In this document: positions 20,101-30,083 of the stretch, one piece after another
Layout of the letters: the number at the start of each line of letters is the position of its first letter
Numbering within the stretch: the first letter of the stretch is position 1
Assembly (NCBI RefSeq): GCF_927312905.1
Contig: NZ_CAKMHQ010000012.1
Coordinates: 1-64,000, forward strand
DNA: 64,000 bases
Direction: 5' to 3'
DNA from: Candidatus Nitrotoga sp. 1052
GTDB lineage: Bacteria > Pseudomonadota > Gammaproteobacteria > Burkholderiales > Gallionellaceae
Notes under the pieces: model-generated
The model's database searches: none
What the model saw: only the letters and a program-made list of their open reading frames with translations
Told to the model about the DNA's origin: nothing
Translations under genes and position numbers: made by a program

Positions 20101-23100
20101 TTCATGACGGCTGCAGAAGCAGTGACCGTTGCAACTGATCCCAACACCAAACAGCGCATTGACCTAAACTCGGCCAAAGCCCTTTCCCGACGCCTTGGGG
20201 TCAGCTATAAGGAGATTGCGGAAATTGTCCAGACCGGCTTTGTGAACCCCAAGCTTGCGAAACTAGGCGTGCTCTACAAGCTTGGGGCCAGCATTCACGA
20301 CGCGCGTTTCTACCTTGCCCATAAGAATGACCCCGCACCCGTTTCTATCGAAGATAATAAACGGCGCCTAGAGGTTGATGCCTTTACGGAGGAGATGCAG
20401 GTGCTGGCCCTTGCGTTCAACGTTTCCACAGCGCAGTTGGAGGCCGAATTGCAGGCCATTCCCTTCGATGGGGTGTTAGTGCTTGCGGACCCCGATGCGG
20501 GGTGCAATTTCGATCTTACCACTCTGCAATACGCCGACGGCACAAAAGCAGATCCAATAGCCTTTTTGCGTATTAATCTGTTTGTGCGCTTGTGGCGCAA
20601 GCTTGGGTGGAGCATAGAGGAGGTCGACCGCGCCCTTTGTACATTTGTTCCCAAAGAAGTGCCGTTCGACGATGATCCAATCAACCTTGGCAAGCAACCG
20701 CTCAGAACCGCGCTGATTTACTTGTCGCACCTAAAGGCATTGGACGAGAAGGTGCGGGTCGGCAAGCAGAGCCGTATCAAGCTCATCACGCTGTGGTCGA
20801 ACATCGCGACCACCGGCAGCATGCCACTTTACACGCAGCTCTTTCTGACCCGCAGCGTGCTGAAGAGCACTTCGGTATTTGACCATCCGTTGGGGCGATA
20901 CATGTCCGTGGCGGGGATCAAACTCAAGGATCATGTGCTTGCCCTGCGGGGCGCCTTAGGCCTCACCGCCGACGAGATCAGCCGCATCCTCGTAGATGCA
21001 GCAATACCCCTCGAAACGGCCGAGTTATCGCTGCCGAATGTGTCACTGCTCTACCGGTACGGTCTCCTAGCGAAGGCGCTTAAGCTGTTGGTTTCCGAGC
21101 TGATTGCGCTTAAGCAGCTCTCCGGCCTTGACCCGTTCACGCAATTGCATCCTGAGCCGCTTGCGGACGCAACTGTGGGAGTCGAACCGCTGAAAAAAGC
21201 GATCGAGTATGACTATCCCTTTTCTCAGACCCTGCGCTTTGTGGAGGTGGCAGAAGAGGTCAAGAAAAGTGGGCTGAAAATCGAAGACCTGGAATACCTG
21301 CTGCGCCATCGCTTCGACGAAACAGGCAAGTACCACCCCAACAGCGATGCCACACTGGCGTTGCTAAAAATGATATCCGAGGGTATACGCGTCATCCGTG
21401 CCGAACACACCGTGCCAGATGATTCTGGGGCCATGAGCGAAGAAATGCTGCGCCAGAAGCTCGGACTGGCGCTGCCGTCCGATGTGGTGGAGCGCTTCCT
21501 GGCAATGATGAACAATACGGCGGAGTTCACCGCCACAAAATCCCCCGTCGCGGAAGCAGACCAATTGCACGCAACAAATTTCATTGGTGAACTTGCAATC
21601 AGTCAAGTGGACTACAACAGTTCGAGACAAGAGCAAAAACTTGTGTTCCGTGGCGTCTTGTTCGATCGACAGAAGGCGGACTTGAAGGCTAAGTTCAATG
21701 TAACACTAGCAGCAGGGCAACAACTGACCTTCACTGATTTGCTGGAAGAAGTGCAGGTGCAAGCAAAGCAGCAAGCAAACAAGTTCTTTATCAAGCATTT
21801 GGAGAAGCACGCGCTCAATCCATCAGTTACAACAGGCTTCATGGATCTGGCTGATTTCGACCTACTTTTTGATCCGAATCTCGCGCTTGCCGCAGGCGAA
21901 ACGGAGCAGGATCGGGTCCGAAAAAAGCGAACGAAACTCGCCAACGCCTTTCTGCCTTTCCTGCAAACGCGGCTGATCCGGCAGTTCATAGTCCAGACGA
22001 TGACGGCGCAGACTGCAGCCGATCCGGGATTGGTTGAGAGCCTGCTTACCGACGAGCGCTTGATCGCTATCGCAGGGTCCAAAAACTTGCTGACCGCGTT
22101 AGCGTCTACTTCTGAACGTTCGGTCACAGCGACATTCTTCGATGGCGCAGAAACAGCCCTGACCACGCTTTCCCTTGCCGATGCGGACACCAGTTCCCAA
22201 GACAAGGACGGTAACCCGCTCAAGCCCGCTACAGCGGAAGGTGCGCTTCTGGCAGGTTATCTGGAGGTGCCCACAGCGGGCGCTTATCGTTTCTCAATCG
22301 AGCTCGATAAACAGCACACCGAAGCAGAGTTGCGGTTTCCAGATATGCCTGAGCCTGTATTCCTGAAAGGCAAGGCTGCTGGGGACCACGCCATGCTCGG
22401 GAACCAGCCCAAAGAATTTTTGGAACTGAAAGCCGGCGTGCTCTATCGCTTCGCGCTTAACTTGAAGAAGCTGAACGGCGGTGAAGCTAGATTGCGGGTG
22501 CAAGGCGAGACATTGCCCAAGGGACCGTTGTCGCAACTAACACTCTACCCCATTGCCGCCATAAACGCGGCAGAGCGCGCTGCGCTGTTACTCAACAAGG
22601 CCCTGCAACTGGTGCAGAGTCTGAGTCTGAGCGAACGGGAAATTCGATATATCCTGAGCCACGCCGCCGACTTCGATGGTGTAAGCCTGAGCGAGTTGCC
22701 GACTGAGACTGCTGGCGACACGCAAGCTGAGAAAACAGCCGCAACAGAACGCTTTGCTCGATTCCTGCGCCTTGCTGCCTATGCACGACTCAAGGATGAT
22801 TTGGCTGGCGGAACGGACGCCATAATTGGGATCTTTGAAGCTAACGAAACGGCTGATGCTGACAGGCTGGACAAGAAGGTTTATCCGCTTGTCTCCAAGC
22901 TCACTCGTCGGGATGAAGCGACGGTAAAAGCCTCTGCCCAGGAGTTAGTCGCCGTTCCCTCGTTCCAAAACGAGAAACCATTGCAGCGGCTGTGGGAAGC
23001 GCTGCAGGTCGCAGAGCGCTTTAGTGTACCGGTGGCGTCACTATCTCAGTGGACCCGCATTGCCAGTTCCGCCGCCACGTCCGCCCAGCGCTTTGTGATA

Positions 23101-25068
23101 GCCAGCGACGTGAAAGAAGCGATTAAGGCGCGCTTTGAGCCGGAAACCTGGCAGCGGTTGGCCCAGCCGATCTTCGACAAGCTTCGCCAGCGACAGCGCG
23201 ACGCACTGGTGGCTCACGTCATGCACCAGCACGGCTTCGCCCGCATGGAACAACTTTACGAATACTTCCTGATTGACCCAGGCATGGAGCCGGTGGTGCA
23301 GACTTCACGCATCCGGCTTGCAACCGCCTCAGTGCAATTGTTCATCCAACGTTGCCTACTGAACATGGAGTTGCTGGTGCATCCTTCGGTCATCAATTCC
23401 AAGCAGTGGGAATGGATGAAGCGCTACCGCGTGTGGGAAGCGAACCGCAAGATATTCCTCTTCCCCGAGAATTGGCTGGAGCCCGAGTTCCGCGACGACA
23501 AGACACATCTGTTCTCCGAGATGGAAGGTGCCCTGCTGCAGGGCGACATCTCCCGTGACCTGGTGGAAGACGCCTTCTTCAACTACCTTAAGAAGCTGGA
23601 CGAACTGGCGCGGCTGGATATCGTAGCCATGCATCTGGAGGACAATGCCAACCCCGCCGGTCGCTGCCTGCACGTGATCGGCCGCACTTACAGCGAGCCG
23701 CACAAGTACTTCTACCGCCAATACGCCCAACAAATGTGGACACCGTGGGAACCGGTGAGTGCCGAGATCGAGGGAGATCACCTGGCTCCAGTGGTCTGGC
23801 GTGATCGTCTGTATTTGTTCTGGGTGACATTTATGGAAAAATCGGCCGAGAACGCGCAGCCGGGATCCCTACAAGGGTCGTTGGCTCAAGCCGGACTAGC
23901 AGATATGATGAGAGCTGTGAAGGTTGCAGGTGAGCCGAAACAAATTGATGTGCAGCTTCATTGGAGCGAATACCTTAACGGTAAATGGAGTACGCGCGAG
24001 TCGAGTGGTTTCAATGCACCTAGTCCGATCGTTAAGGTTGGGGTGTTGAGCTTCGACAGCAAATCCGTATTCGTCCATGTCTCAAAAGCCTATGAGAACG
24101 GTGAGGAGCGCGGGGTTTATATTCACCTGGGTGGTGCGATTAACCAGGCGTTCCACTTGGCAGGTCGCAACAGCACGCCGGAAAAGGATAGCTATGCCAC
24201 CAAGCCCGACAACCCTTACAACAGTGCGAACATGGGACTTGCCAATCGCTATTCTGGCAACAGCGAATTCAAAGTCAGCTTCCAGGAGCGCATCACCACA
24301 GGAACTGTGAACACGACCCAGAATGCAAATCTAAACATCCTGCAACAGGGCGGCGCTTATACACTACTGCCGTGTGACAACAACCTCATGGCACTGGGAG
24401 TTTCCGAGGAGGGTTATATCAATCCAGCCGTCGCTAAGGCCGCCATTGAGAGCGGTATTGGAGAGATCGCGTCGCTCATGAAACCGGTCTTTTACCAAGA
24501 CAATGCCCACACCTTTTTCGTCGAACCTAACGTAACCGAGCGGACTATCGAGGAATGGCAGGAATGGGTCATGCTTCCGCCGCGATATGAGCAACCCTGG
24601 CTGGACCCGGATTGGTGGAAGAAGAACGTAGTGATTCCAAAGATTCCCAACAAGGGGCCCACTCCAGACCCCGGAGAACCGAGAGGGGGCTTCCGTATCA
24701 ACCAGCGGTCGCTCATCCAACCAATCCCAAGCCGTGACTGGCTTGTGAACTCTGGCACGGGCTTGATGTTTGATGGTTCATTGATTGGCCCTCGCGGACA
24801 ACCGGGACTGCAGATATTATTATCTGGGGGCGTCGGTAAGGAAGGAGTACCGATAAATGTAAATCCAGGGAGCGGCTTAACATCGGGCAGCACCGTTGTT
24901 CTTACGGGAGGGGCCACTCTCGAGCAGTCCGGTCTGACCCAGGTCGGTGGTGGCTTAAACATTGTCGGAGGTGGTGGCTTCAACTCGGCGCTAGCACAGA
25001 ATCTCAATGAATGGAATCGCTCAGACTTCGGCACAGGCATGCCTGACGTTGGTCGGTTAGAACGTTAA
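17113..25068 (+). CDS. Tc toxin A component, N-terminal polypeptide (TcA1), 2651 aa
   Basis: Preceded by AGGAGG. Residues 1-100 resemble a peptidoglycan-binding-like module; ~106-205 and ~207-300 are two carboxypeptidase-regulatory-like beta sandwiches. The helical shell follows, with a VRP1-like motif near 656-720 and the TcA signature FGSLDFCECEHCRSVLSPAA at ~774. Residues ~1670-1815 are PA14-like (LLAGYLEVPTAGAYRFSIEL). At ~2096-2146 lies the highly conserved MKRYRVWEANRKIFLFPENW block, and near 2455 HTFFVEPNVTERTI. A Gly-rich tail ends the chain at the point where single-chain TcA proteins continue; the missing pore and TcB-binding part is the next gene. In this family TcA pentamers bind target cells and inject the TcC effector. 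Confidence 0.9.
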   Translation: MNKITFSLNDRMTGAVVADLQDALQQILERGVILRDDEGTRRELAAALQRERAEQTYGSATRKLVGIFQESRQIQADGAVDEPTANAINAFLREAGLLDRADAPKSYIVSGQVRREDGLPLQGVQSRAFHESDRGGIRLGDDVTDAAGRYTIRYELLRGVDGINLRVSLMDDDGELLQSSEVIRNAKPLEIMDLTLPMDRKPATQRRLEGQIMLQHGMPAEQLKLRLYRLDYGGNATLLNETSTLAGGQYAFTYDPGGRAVSLEVRAVNGANEEKLLSKPLNDLSGESRAVLNLVAPGALQPLAAEYRRLAADLTPHVGQMIKLAEAKENNERQDLTVLNRVTGWDARLIALAATTERLSADADVQLPQEFVYGLLRAGLPFDKLMLAQVEPDVAEQALKAVRDAGIVELSDQQIGNFKKQFATFATTVRLNVPAPGSRSTYGELLKASGLSADAQTKFAPVYLRHRGDASQLWDEARKAGLDDEQVAKLQLQGKLIFLTGNSESMTARLIEKQIYGPEQLVEQGLYRAELWVTEVLGQAGIPLKRRNNLMDADRKKLDAVIPPAYAGEKIESRLNAYAEDMARKVRLSYPTQVVGRLIEEDEIKLPTARDATVTLLKAATAQGFRLGETPVAAFLKSHAGMQAGMSNAEFQAAGQQLKVLQRVYQITHSNEAMPILISLGMTSAYDVMAYSESEFTALYERKYFDLYGRSPTRTESRLVYRKAKQVSVVTYNLFTIAKKLDSEPAVAGMSASAEVRENVRNELIKHFPTMEALFGSLDFCECEHCRSVLSPAAYLVDLLQFVDTEPGVWSNFLAQWKATHHNQEYPHKDKHGNPVKPYDVLQERRPDLPYIALDCQNTQTALPYIDVVNEILEYYVANGKLEKEAGHDTGEATTAELLAEPQNVIREAYDTLREARYPLTLPFDLWIETVRQFCNFFETPLARVLEVLLPNDGLFAPTQSLDRFTIFMESLGFSLGETAIFIDIDPLAKWHELYGFMTAAEAVTVATDPNTKQRIDLNSAKALSRRLGVSYKEIAEIVQTGFVNPKLAKLGVLYKLGASIHDARFYLAHKNDPAPVSIEDNKRRLEVDAFTEEMQVLALAFNVSTAQLEAELQAIPFDGVLVLADPDAGCNFDLTTLQYADGTKADPIAFLRINLFVRLWRKLGWSIEEVDRALCTFVPKEVPFDDDPINLGKQPLRTALIYLSHLKALDEKVRVGKQSRIKLITLWSNIATTGSMPLYTQLFLTRSVLKSTSVFDHPLGRYMSVAGIKLKDHVLALRGALGLTADEISRILVDAAIPLETAELSLPNVSLLYRYGLLAKALKLLVSELIALKQLSGLDPFTQLHPEPLADATVGVEPLKKAIEYDYPFSQTLRFVEVAEEVKKSGLKIEDLEYLLRHRFDETGKYHPNSDATLALLKMISEGIRVIRAEHTVPDDSGAMSEEMLRQKLGLALPSDVVERFLAMMNNTAEFTATKSPVAEADQLHATNFIGELAISQVDYNSSRQEQKLVFRGVLFDRQKADLKAKFNVTLAAGQQLTFTDLLEEVQVQAKQQANKFFIKHLEKHALNPSVTTGFMDLADFDLLFDPNLALAAGETEQDRVRKKRTKLANAFLPFLQTRLIRQFIVQTMTAQTAADPGLVESLLTDERLIAIAGSKNLLTALASTSERSVTATFFDGAETALTTLSLADADTSSQDKDGNPLKPATAEGALLAGYLEVPTAGAYRFSIELDKQHTEAELRFPDMPEPVFLKGKAAGDHAMLGNQPKEFLELKAGVLYRFALNLKKLNGGEARLRVQGETLPKGPLSQLTLYPIAAINAAERAALLLNKALQLVQSLSLSEREIRYILSHAADFDGVSLSELPTETAGDTQAEKTAATERFARFLRLAAYARLKDDLAGGTDAIIGIFEANETADADRLDKKVYPLVSKLTRRDEATVKASAQELVAVPSFQNEKPLQRLWEALQVAERFSVPVASLSQWTRIASSAATSAQRFVIASDVKEAIKARFEPETWQRLAQPIFDKLRQRQRDALVAHVMHQHGFARMEQLYEYFLIDPGMEPVVQTSRIRLATASVQLFIQRCLLNMELLVHPSVINSKQWEWMKRYRVWEANRKIFLFPENWLEPEFRDDKTHLFSEMEGALLQGDISRDLVEDAFFNYLKKLDELARLDIVAMHLEDNANPAGRCLHVIGRTYSEPHKYFYRQYAQQMWTPWEPVSAEIEGDHLAPVVWRDRLYLFWVTFMEKSAENAQPGSLQGSLAQAGLADMMRAVKVAGEPKQIDVQLHWSEYLNGKWSTRESSGFNAPSPIVKVGVLSFDSKSVFVHVSKAYENGEERGVYIHLGGAINQAFHLAGRNSTPEKDSYATKPDNPYNSANMGLANRYSGNSEFKVSFQERITTGTVNTTQNANLNILQQGGAYTLLPCDNNLMALGVSEEGYINPAVAKAAIESGIGEIASLMKPVFYQDNAHTFFVEPNVTERTIEEWQEWVMLPPRYEQPWLDPDWWKKNVVIPKIPNKGPTPDPGEPRGGFRINQRSLIQPIPSRDWLVNSGTGLMFDGSLIGPRGQPGLQILLSGGVGKEGVPINVNPGSGLTSGSTVVLTGGATLEQSGLTQVGGGLNIVGGGGFNSALAQNLNEWNRSDFGTGMPDVGRLER

Positions 25069-25083
25069 AAAACAGGGGATGTC

Positions 25084-28000
25084 ATGAAAAACCTAACAAT
25101 AGCTAAGGCCGATCGTTTTCATGGCCACCTGGATACAGAGCTCGCCTTTAAGCCCAGACGCTTCATCGAAACGGAAGAAACCAAGTACCTGATCATTCAG
25201 GAACGCGAACTCAGTTATCGCTTGTACCTGCACCAGCATCCCTACGTGCAGCAATTAACCCAGCGGCTGCTCCGCAGAGGCAGCTCTGGACTGCAGGCTG
25301 CGGATACGGAATACGACACACGTGTTCAACTTACCAACGCAACAACGGCGAAGGACGCGAACGGTAAATCGGTTCAGCTTGCCGTCGGAACCATTTTGCA
25401 TCTTTCTGATGGGGCGACGGTCACGCTAGATGGCGGCATAATCCGTTTTGCAGGTAGCAAAGTTCTCAACCTGTCGGATGAATCACCGCTCACGCCCGCC
25501 GTAAACAAGCCGGTGACCATTCCCAGCAAGACAGTAGTCCGCCGCGATGGCCGCGATAGTGTGACGCTGGATGTCGATACCAGTGCCACACTGGTGGATG
25601 GTGCACCATTGCCTGTGCTGTATGCGGACATCTTTACGCCGGCACGCTACAACCCATCGGCGCTGGTACAGCGGCCATACCCGGTCAAAGACCTCGACTT
25701 CACCTCTGGCGGCGCCTATTCGGCTTACAACTGGGAGTTGTTCTTCCATGTGCCCATCACCATAGCCATCCACCTCAGCAAAAATCAGCGTTTTGCCGAG
25801 GCGCAACGTTGGTTCCATTACTTGTTTGACCCAACCGACGACAGCGACGGCCCCACTCCTGAGCGTTTCTGGAAGGTTCGGCCCTTTCAGACGACGGATG
25901 CCAATAAGATCGAAGAAATTCTGGTCAATCTCGCGACCGGAACGGACGAGACGTTGCGCAAAGAGACCATCCGCAGTATCGAGGCATGGAAGGACGCCCC
26001 TTTCCGCCCGCACGTTATCGCACGCTATCGGCAGCAGGCGTACATGTACAAGACAGTGATGGCTTATCTGGACAACCTGATCGCTTGGGGCGACTCACTT
26101 TTTAGGCAGGATACTGGCGAGACAATTGACGAGGCGATGATGGTGTATGTGCTCGCGGCCAACATACTTGGCCCACGCACGCAGTCAGTAACTAAGAAGG
26201 GCACGGTCCGCCCGCAGACCTACGCCAATCTGCGGCATGACATCAGCCAGTTCGGAACAGTGATGCGCGAAGTGGAAGCGGATCTGCCTTTCGATCTCAT
26301 GCCATTCCCAACAGACGATGCCGCCGATAACGACCGTCTAGCAACCGTGCGTAGCCTGGGTAAGGCACTCTATTTCTGCGTGCCGCGAAACGACAAGCTG
26401 CTGGGCTATTGGGATACGGTGGCCAACCGCCTGTTCAAGATCCGCAATAGCATGAACTTCCAAGGCACCTTCCGCCAGCTCGCCCTGTTCGAACCGCCGA
26501 TTGATCCCGCCATGCTGGCGCGTGCGACGGCCGCCGGGCTAGACGTAGGGGCGATCATCAACGGTCTTAATCAGCCCTTGCCGCTAGTGCGTTTTCAGCT
26601 CCTGGTGCAAAAGGCCGCGGATATATGTCAGGAGGTCAAATCACTAGGCAACAATCTACTCTCGGCGATGGAGAAGGAAGACGGAGAGGCGATGGCGATC
26701 CTACGCGCCCAGCATGAGCGCGTGGCTACGGAAATGGTCGAGCATGTGCGCTACGGCCAGCTTCAGGAGTCTATTAAGTCGAAGGAAGGTTTGATCCAGT
26801 CATTGGCTCTGGCGGTGCAGCGGTATAGCTATTACGAGCGACAATTGGGCAAACAGGCAGATGAAGTCGAGAAGGCACTTCCTGACCTGGGTGAGTTGGA
26901 TAAAGACAGCCTGAATAAAATGAAGTTCGCTATGAAAGAGCCGGAAATCATCAAGCGTGAGCTCGAAGTGGACATTGCCAAAGACCTAGGTGATGAAGGC
27001 GGCGGGAAAAGGATAAACACGCAGGAGGCTGCAGAGATCAAGAAATTAAAAGAAGCGCGAGGCTTACAAAACGATGCTGCAGACAAAGACAAGATCGCCG
27101 CTGGGCTTAGTCTCATCCCTGAGTATTCAATGTTCTTAGCTTACTGGGGAATTGGTGGCACTTCTGAGTTTGGTGGTTCTGCATTGTCCAAGTCGATGTC
27201 CTTTTGGTCGAGCTTTGCCAAGTCGGATGCTGACAAGTTGACGTACGAAGCGGGCACCACAGCCAAAATTGGTTCCTATAGCCGCCGCGAGCAAGACTGG
27301 GCCTTCCAAAGCAACTTAGCCGCCGGTGATATCACTCAGATCTTCAAGCAAGTTCGTGCTGCGGAAATACGTCAAGCCATTGCCGAGCTGGAACTGAAGA
27401 ACCACCGCCAGCAAATCAAGCACGCGAAGGAGATCGAGCAATTTCTGAACGAGGAAGGCACTGAGAAGAAGGGCAAGAAGACTAACAAAGCGCTCTACGT
27501 CTGGATGAAGCGCGAGGTGAAGGGGCTGTACGCCCAGTGTTTCCAGTTTGCTTTCGATGTTGCTAAAAAAGCCGAGCGCGCCTTACAGCACGAGCTGGGC
27601 AACCAGGAACTAAGCTATCTCCAGTTCGGCTACCTAGCGGGCAAGGAGGGCTTGCTTGCCGGGGAGAAGCTCTACTTCGACATCAAACGTATGGAAATGG
27701 CCTATCATGATCTCAACCAGCGCGAATACGAGCTCACCAAGCATGTCAGCCTGTTGCAGGTGAATCCGCTGGCGCTACTTCAATTACGCGCCACTGGGCG
27801 CTGCACCGTGATGCTGCCAGAATCGCTCTTCGATATGGACGGACCGGGTCACTACTTCCGTCGCGTCAAAACTGTAGCGGTGAGTATCCCCTGCGTAACC
27901 GGTCCTTACGCCAGCGTTAACTGCACGCTGACGTTGTTGAAGAGCAGCATTCGCAAAACACAAGTCCTAAGTAATGACGGCTATGCACGTGCGAACGCCG

Positions 28001-28722
28001 AGGACGACCGCTTCAATGATTATTATGGAAGCTTGCAATCCATTGTTACTAGCTCGGCGCAGAATGACAGCGGCCTTTTCGAGACCAACCTGCGCGATGA
28101 CCGCTACCTGCCTTTCGAGAACTCTGGAGTGATCAGCGAATGGCAGTTGGAACTTCCGGCCAATCCCAGCAATGGCCAACCGCGCCAGTTCGATTACAAC
28201 ACGATCAGCGACGTAATCCTTCACCTCCGCTACACGGCGCGCGACGGTGGAGGCTTGCTGCGCAAGGAAGCAGTGAAAAACGTTGCGGCCACAATCGAGG
28301 CGGCGCAAGCGGCAGGATCTGTGCGACTGTTCTCTGTACGGCACGAATTCCCCAGCGAGTGGGCAAAGTTCCAAGGGCAAACGCCGGGCGCCAGCCAACG
28401 CTTCGAACTGGCCCTCAACTTGCGCGAGGAGCATTACCCGTTCTGGAGTCAAGGGAGCCTTGGCAGTGTACTGCGAATGGACCTCCTTGCGCGCAGCACA
28501 AAGATTCCGGTACCCGTCAGTTTAGATGTATTCGACAAGGCTGATCAACACGATGCAACAGCTAAGAAAGATACCTTAGCCAAGGATGCTGCGATGGGAA
28601 ATCTACTGGTCAGTAAGCTATCTGAAATCAGTCTGCCTGCCAGCCCGATCAGCAAAGTGAGGTTCTTCTTTGAACAAAGGGAGATCAGTGACCTTTGGAT
28701 TGGGCTAACATGGAGCAAGTGA
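25084..28722 (+). CDS. Tc toxin A component, C-terminal pore/TcB-binding polypeptide (TcA2), 1212 aa
   Basis: Starts 15 bases after TcA1 with its own GGGG-rich ribosome binding site. Residues ~184-250 (FTPARYNPSALVQRPYPV, YSAYNWELFFHVPITIAI, AQRWFHYLFDP) match the conserved TcA core. The long helices of the translocation channel occupy roughly 560-900, including charged coiled coil (KNHRQQIKHAKEIEQFL). The TcB-binding beta domain follows, with HYFRRVKTVAVSIPCVTGPY, SIVTSSAQNDSGLFETNL, DDRYLPFENSG and FDYNTISDVILHLRYTA at ~910-1060. Together with TcA1 it makes a complete, unusually long TcA, comparable in organisation to two-polypeptide TcA systems such as YenA1/YenA2. No frameshift is seen, so the split looks natural. 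Confidence 0.9.
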   Translation: MKNLTIAKADRFHGHLDTELAFKPRRFIETEETKYLIIQERELSYRLYLHQHPYVQQLTQRLLRRGSSGLQAADTEYDTRVQLTNATTAKDANGKSVQLAVGTILHLSDGATVTLDGGIIRFAGSKVLNLSDESPLTPAVNKPVTIPSKTVVRRDGRDSVTLDVDTSATLVDGAPLPVLYADIFTPARYNPSALVQRPYPVKDLDFTSGGAYSAYNWELFFHVPITIAIHLSKNQRFAEAQRWFHYLFDPTDDSDGPTPERFWKVRPFQTTDANKIEEILVNLATGTDETLRKETIRSIEAWKDAPFRPHVIARYRQQAYMYKTVMAYLDNLIAWGDSLFRQDTGETIDEAMMVYVLAANILGPRTQSVTKKGTVRPQTYANLRHDISQFGTVMREVEADLPFDLMPFPTDDAADNDRLATVRSLGKALYFCVPRNDKLLGYWDTVANRLFKIRNSMNFQGTFRQLALFEPPIDPAMLARATAAGLDVGAIINGLNQPLPLVRFQLLVQKAADICQEVKSLGNNLLSAMEKEDGEAMAILRAQHERVATEMVEHVRYGQLQESIKSKEGLIQSLALAVQRYSYYERQLGKQADEVEKALPDLGELDKDSLNKMKFAMKEPEIIKRELEVDIAKDLGDEGGGKRINTQEAAEIKKLKEARGLQNDAADKDKIAAGLSLIPEYSMFLAYWGIGGTSEFGGSALSKSMSFWSSFAKSDADKLTYEAGTTAKIGSYSRREQDWAFQSNLAAGDITQIFKQVRAAEIRQAIAELELKNHRQQIKHAKEIEQFLNEEGTEKKGKKTNKALYVWMKREVKGLYAQCFQFAFDVAKKAERALQHELGNQELSYLQFGYLAGKEGLLAGEKLYFDIKRMEMAYHDLNQREYELTKHVSLLQVNPLALLQLRATGRCTVMLPESLFDMDGPGHYFRRVKTVAVSIPCVTGPYASVNCTLTLLKSSIRKTQVLSNDGYARANAEDDRFNDYYGSLQSIVTSSAQNDSGLFETNLRDDRYLPFENSGVISEWQLELPANPSNGQPRQFDYNTISDVILHLRYTARDGGGLLRKEAVKNVAATIEAAQAAGSVRLFSVRHEFPSEWAKFQGQTPGASQRFELALNLREEHYPFWSQGSLGSVLRMDLLARSTKIPVPVSLDVFDKADQHDATAKKDTLAKDAAMGNLLVSKLSEISLPASPISKVRFFFEQREISDLWIGLTWSK

Positions 28723-28800
28723 GTGCGTTCAGTTTCGTGGAACTGCTGCGGAAAAAGCGAATTTTTTGGTCTACTCGACTCATACCGCAACGCCGATCCC

Positions 28801-28953
28801 TTAGCAGTAGGGAGTTAACTTGAAGCCAAAATGACGCAGTATGTCCAACCTCAACGCCTCGTTGTATCCTGCGTCAAAGGCCGAACTTGGCCCAAGTTTC
28901 ACGTCCGAGAACCCTCTTAACCGGGCAGGCCTCGTCCGCTTTACTTTGTTCAT
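28801..28953 (-). other. Possible 50-aa protein or gene tail
   Basis: ATG at 28953, TAA at 28801-28803. The translation has natural composition (RLRGFSDVKLGPSSAFDAG, LRLDILRHFGFKLTPYC), but there is no Shine-Dalgarno sequence and no recognised family. It may be the last exon-like remnant of a deleted gene. Confidence 0.3.
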
Positions 28954-29149
28954 AAAGAAAAATAATAAAAGACTGCTACTTCTCTTGATTTAAATAATTA
29001 CCGTCAAGTATTAGCGATAACCGTCGGGCCACAAGAAGTTTGATGCCCGTCTGGGCAGACTCAACGTTTAATGCAATTTTTTGACGCCCTTTGAGGTAGC
29101 TCACACCAAGCCATCATTAGGAATTTTGAATTCGATCTTGTAATGCCTG

Positions 29150-29344
29150 TCTCCTCCCTTTATTTGTTATTCAAAAGAGTATTATCAGCCGTTCACCTAA
29201 CCAAAAAACTTATTCACTAGCGCGAGACCGGGCTTCAAAATCCCCTTGCCGTCCCAGTGCGTGGAAGTACCAAGTCGAGGGTGGGGGTGGGGTACAGATT
29301 TATAATCTCGTACCGAGCCGATTTCCTTGACACTCACCCACGTC
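29150..29344 (-). repeat. Diverged repeat, copy A, with a coding-like tail
   Basis: Minus-strand translation directly after the dnaC-like stop gives ~49 residues ending HPRLGTSTHWDGKGILK, then ALVNKFFG and stop. The final part matches the end of the remnant at 38.84-38.94 kb (PGLGTSPDSRVKGISK, then ALVNKFLF). The DNA also aligns, with an identical block AAAACTTATTCACTAG. The two copies are in the same orientation, 9.6 kb apart, and bracket the TcB-TcC gene. Confidence 0.55.
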
Positions 29345-29346
29345 CC

Positions 29347-30083
29347 CTATGGCTCCCAGTCAAAAGTTACAAACTCGCCACTGTTCTCTCTGAGCCTGTC
29401 AGCAATACACTCGCCGAGATATACCTTGACCTCTTCCACTGTCAGATTAGAGATAAAGATTGTTGGATAGCGTTTCTCGTAGCGCTCGTTGAGCAGATCA
29501 AATAAGAACAACTTTTCTGTCTCGCTGCCAATTTGCACGCCCACCTCGTCAAGAATTAACAGATCAGGGAATGTCATCGCGGCAACCGCTTGCCTTTCTG
29601 TTTCGTTGCTGTTTCTACTCCAAGTGTCCTTGATGCGTCTGATTGCACGTAGCACAGTGGTGAATAGTGCTGAGCAACTATCCCGGTGCATGATGCGCAG
29701 ACCGATACCCACGGCCAGATGGGTTTTGCCTGTGCCGGGCTTGCCGACAAACACGGCACAGCGCCCGCCTTTCAGCACATCGTCAAATGTGTCCGCGTAG
29801 TTGTCTGCGAAGGCAGCGCTATGCGTTGCGGTTCGGTTTCCGCTATAAATGATTTCAAGCTGCGATCTTGAAATCGGTAAGGGATCCCCGCCTGACCCAC
29901 CCTGTGCTTCTAGCAGAGTAATTTTCTTCACGTACCCTGGTTTCCTTTTTTGCTTTTTTTCTCGCTTCAACCTCTCCATTGCACATTGGGCATCTTGACC
30001 AGACGGCGCTAAAAATATGTCTGCTTTCAAACTCGCCGTGGGTCGCGCGGATTGATGGAACAATAATCAATTGTGTGTCGCAT
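29347..30083 (-). pseudogene. DnaC-like helicase loader, frameshifted
   Basis: The C-terminal 2/3 is intact: Walker A GKPGTGKTHLA, Walker B LLILDEVG, then the DnaC ending CIADRLRENSGEFVTFDWE. The N terminus is scattered over other frames: MRHTIDYCS from ATG 30083; then THGEFESRHIF and the zinc-finger-like WSRCPMCNGEVEARKK; then VGQAGIPYRFQDRSLKSF; before the main frame resumes at AFADNYADTF. At least three frame changes are needed, several near A/T homopolymers (29941-29968). Intact relatives load the replicative helicase for phages and plasmids. Initiation at ATG 29979 could still give an ATPase domain, but I regard the gene as broken. Confidence 0.7.

Larger units (their letters stand above)
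28723..29346. other. Gene-poor spacer after TcA2
   Basis: Contains only a possible 50-codon minus-strand ORF (28801-28953) and the tail of a minus-strand coding remnant (29195-29344). No clear terminator hairpin follows TcA2. Confidence 0.4.

Noticed and set aside
25040-25090. TcA split caused by a frameshift
   Set aside because: TcA1 ends with a Gly-rich tail and a stop, and TcA2 has its own ribosome binding site and ATG; overlapping frames do not join the two.
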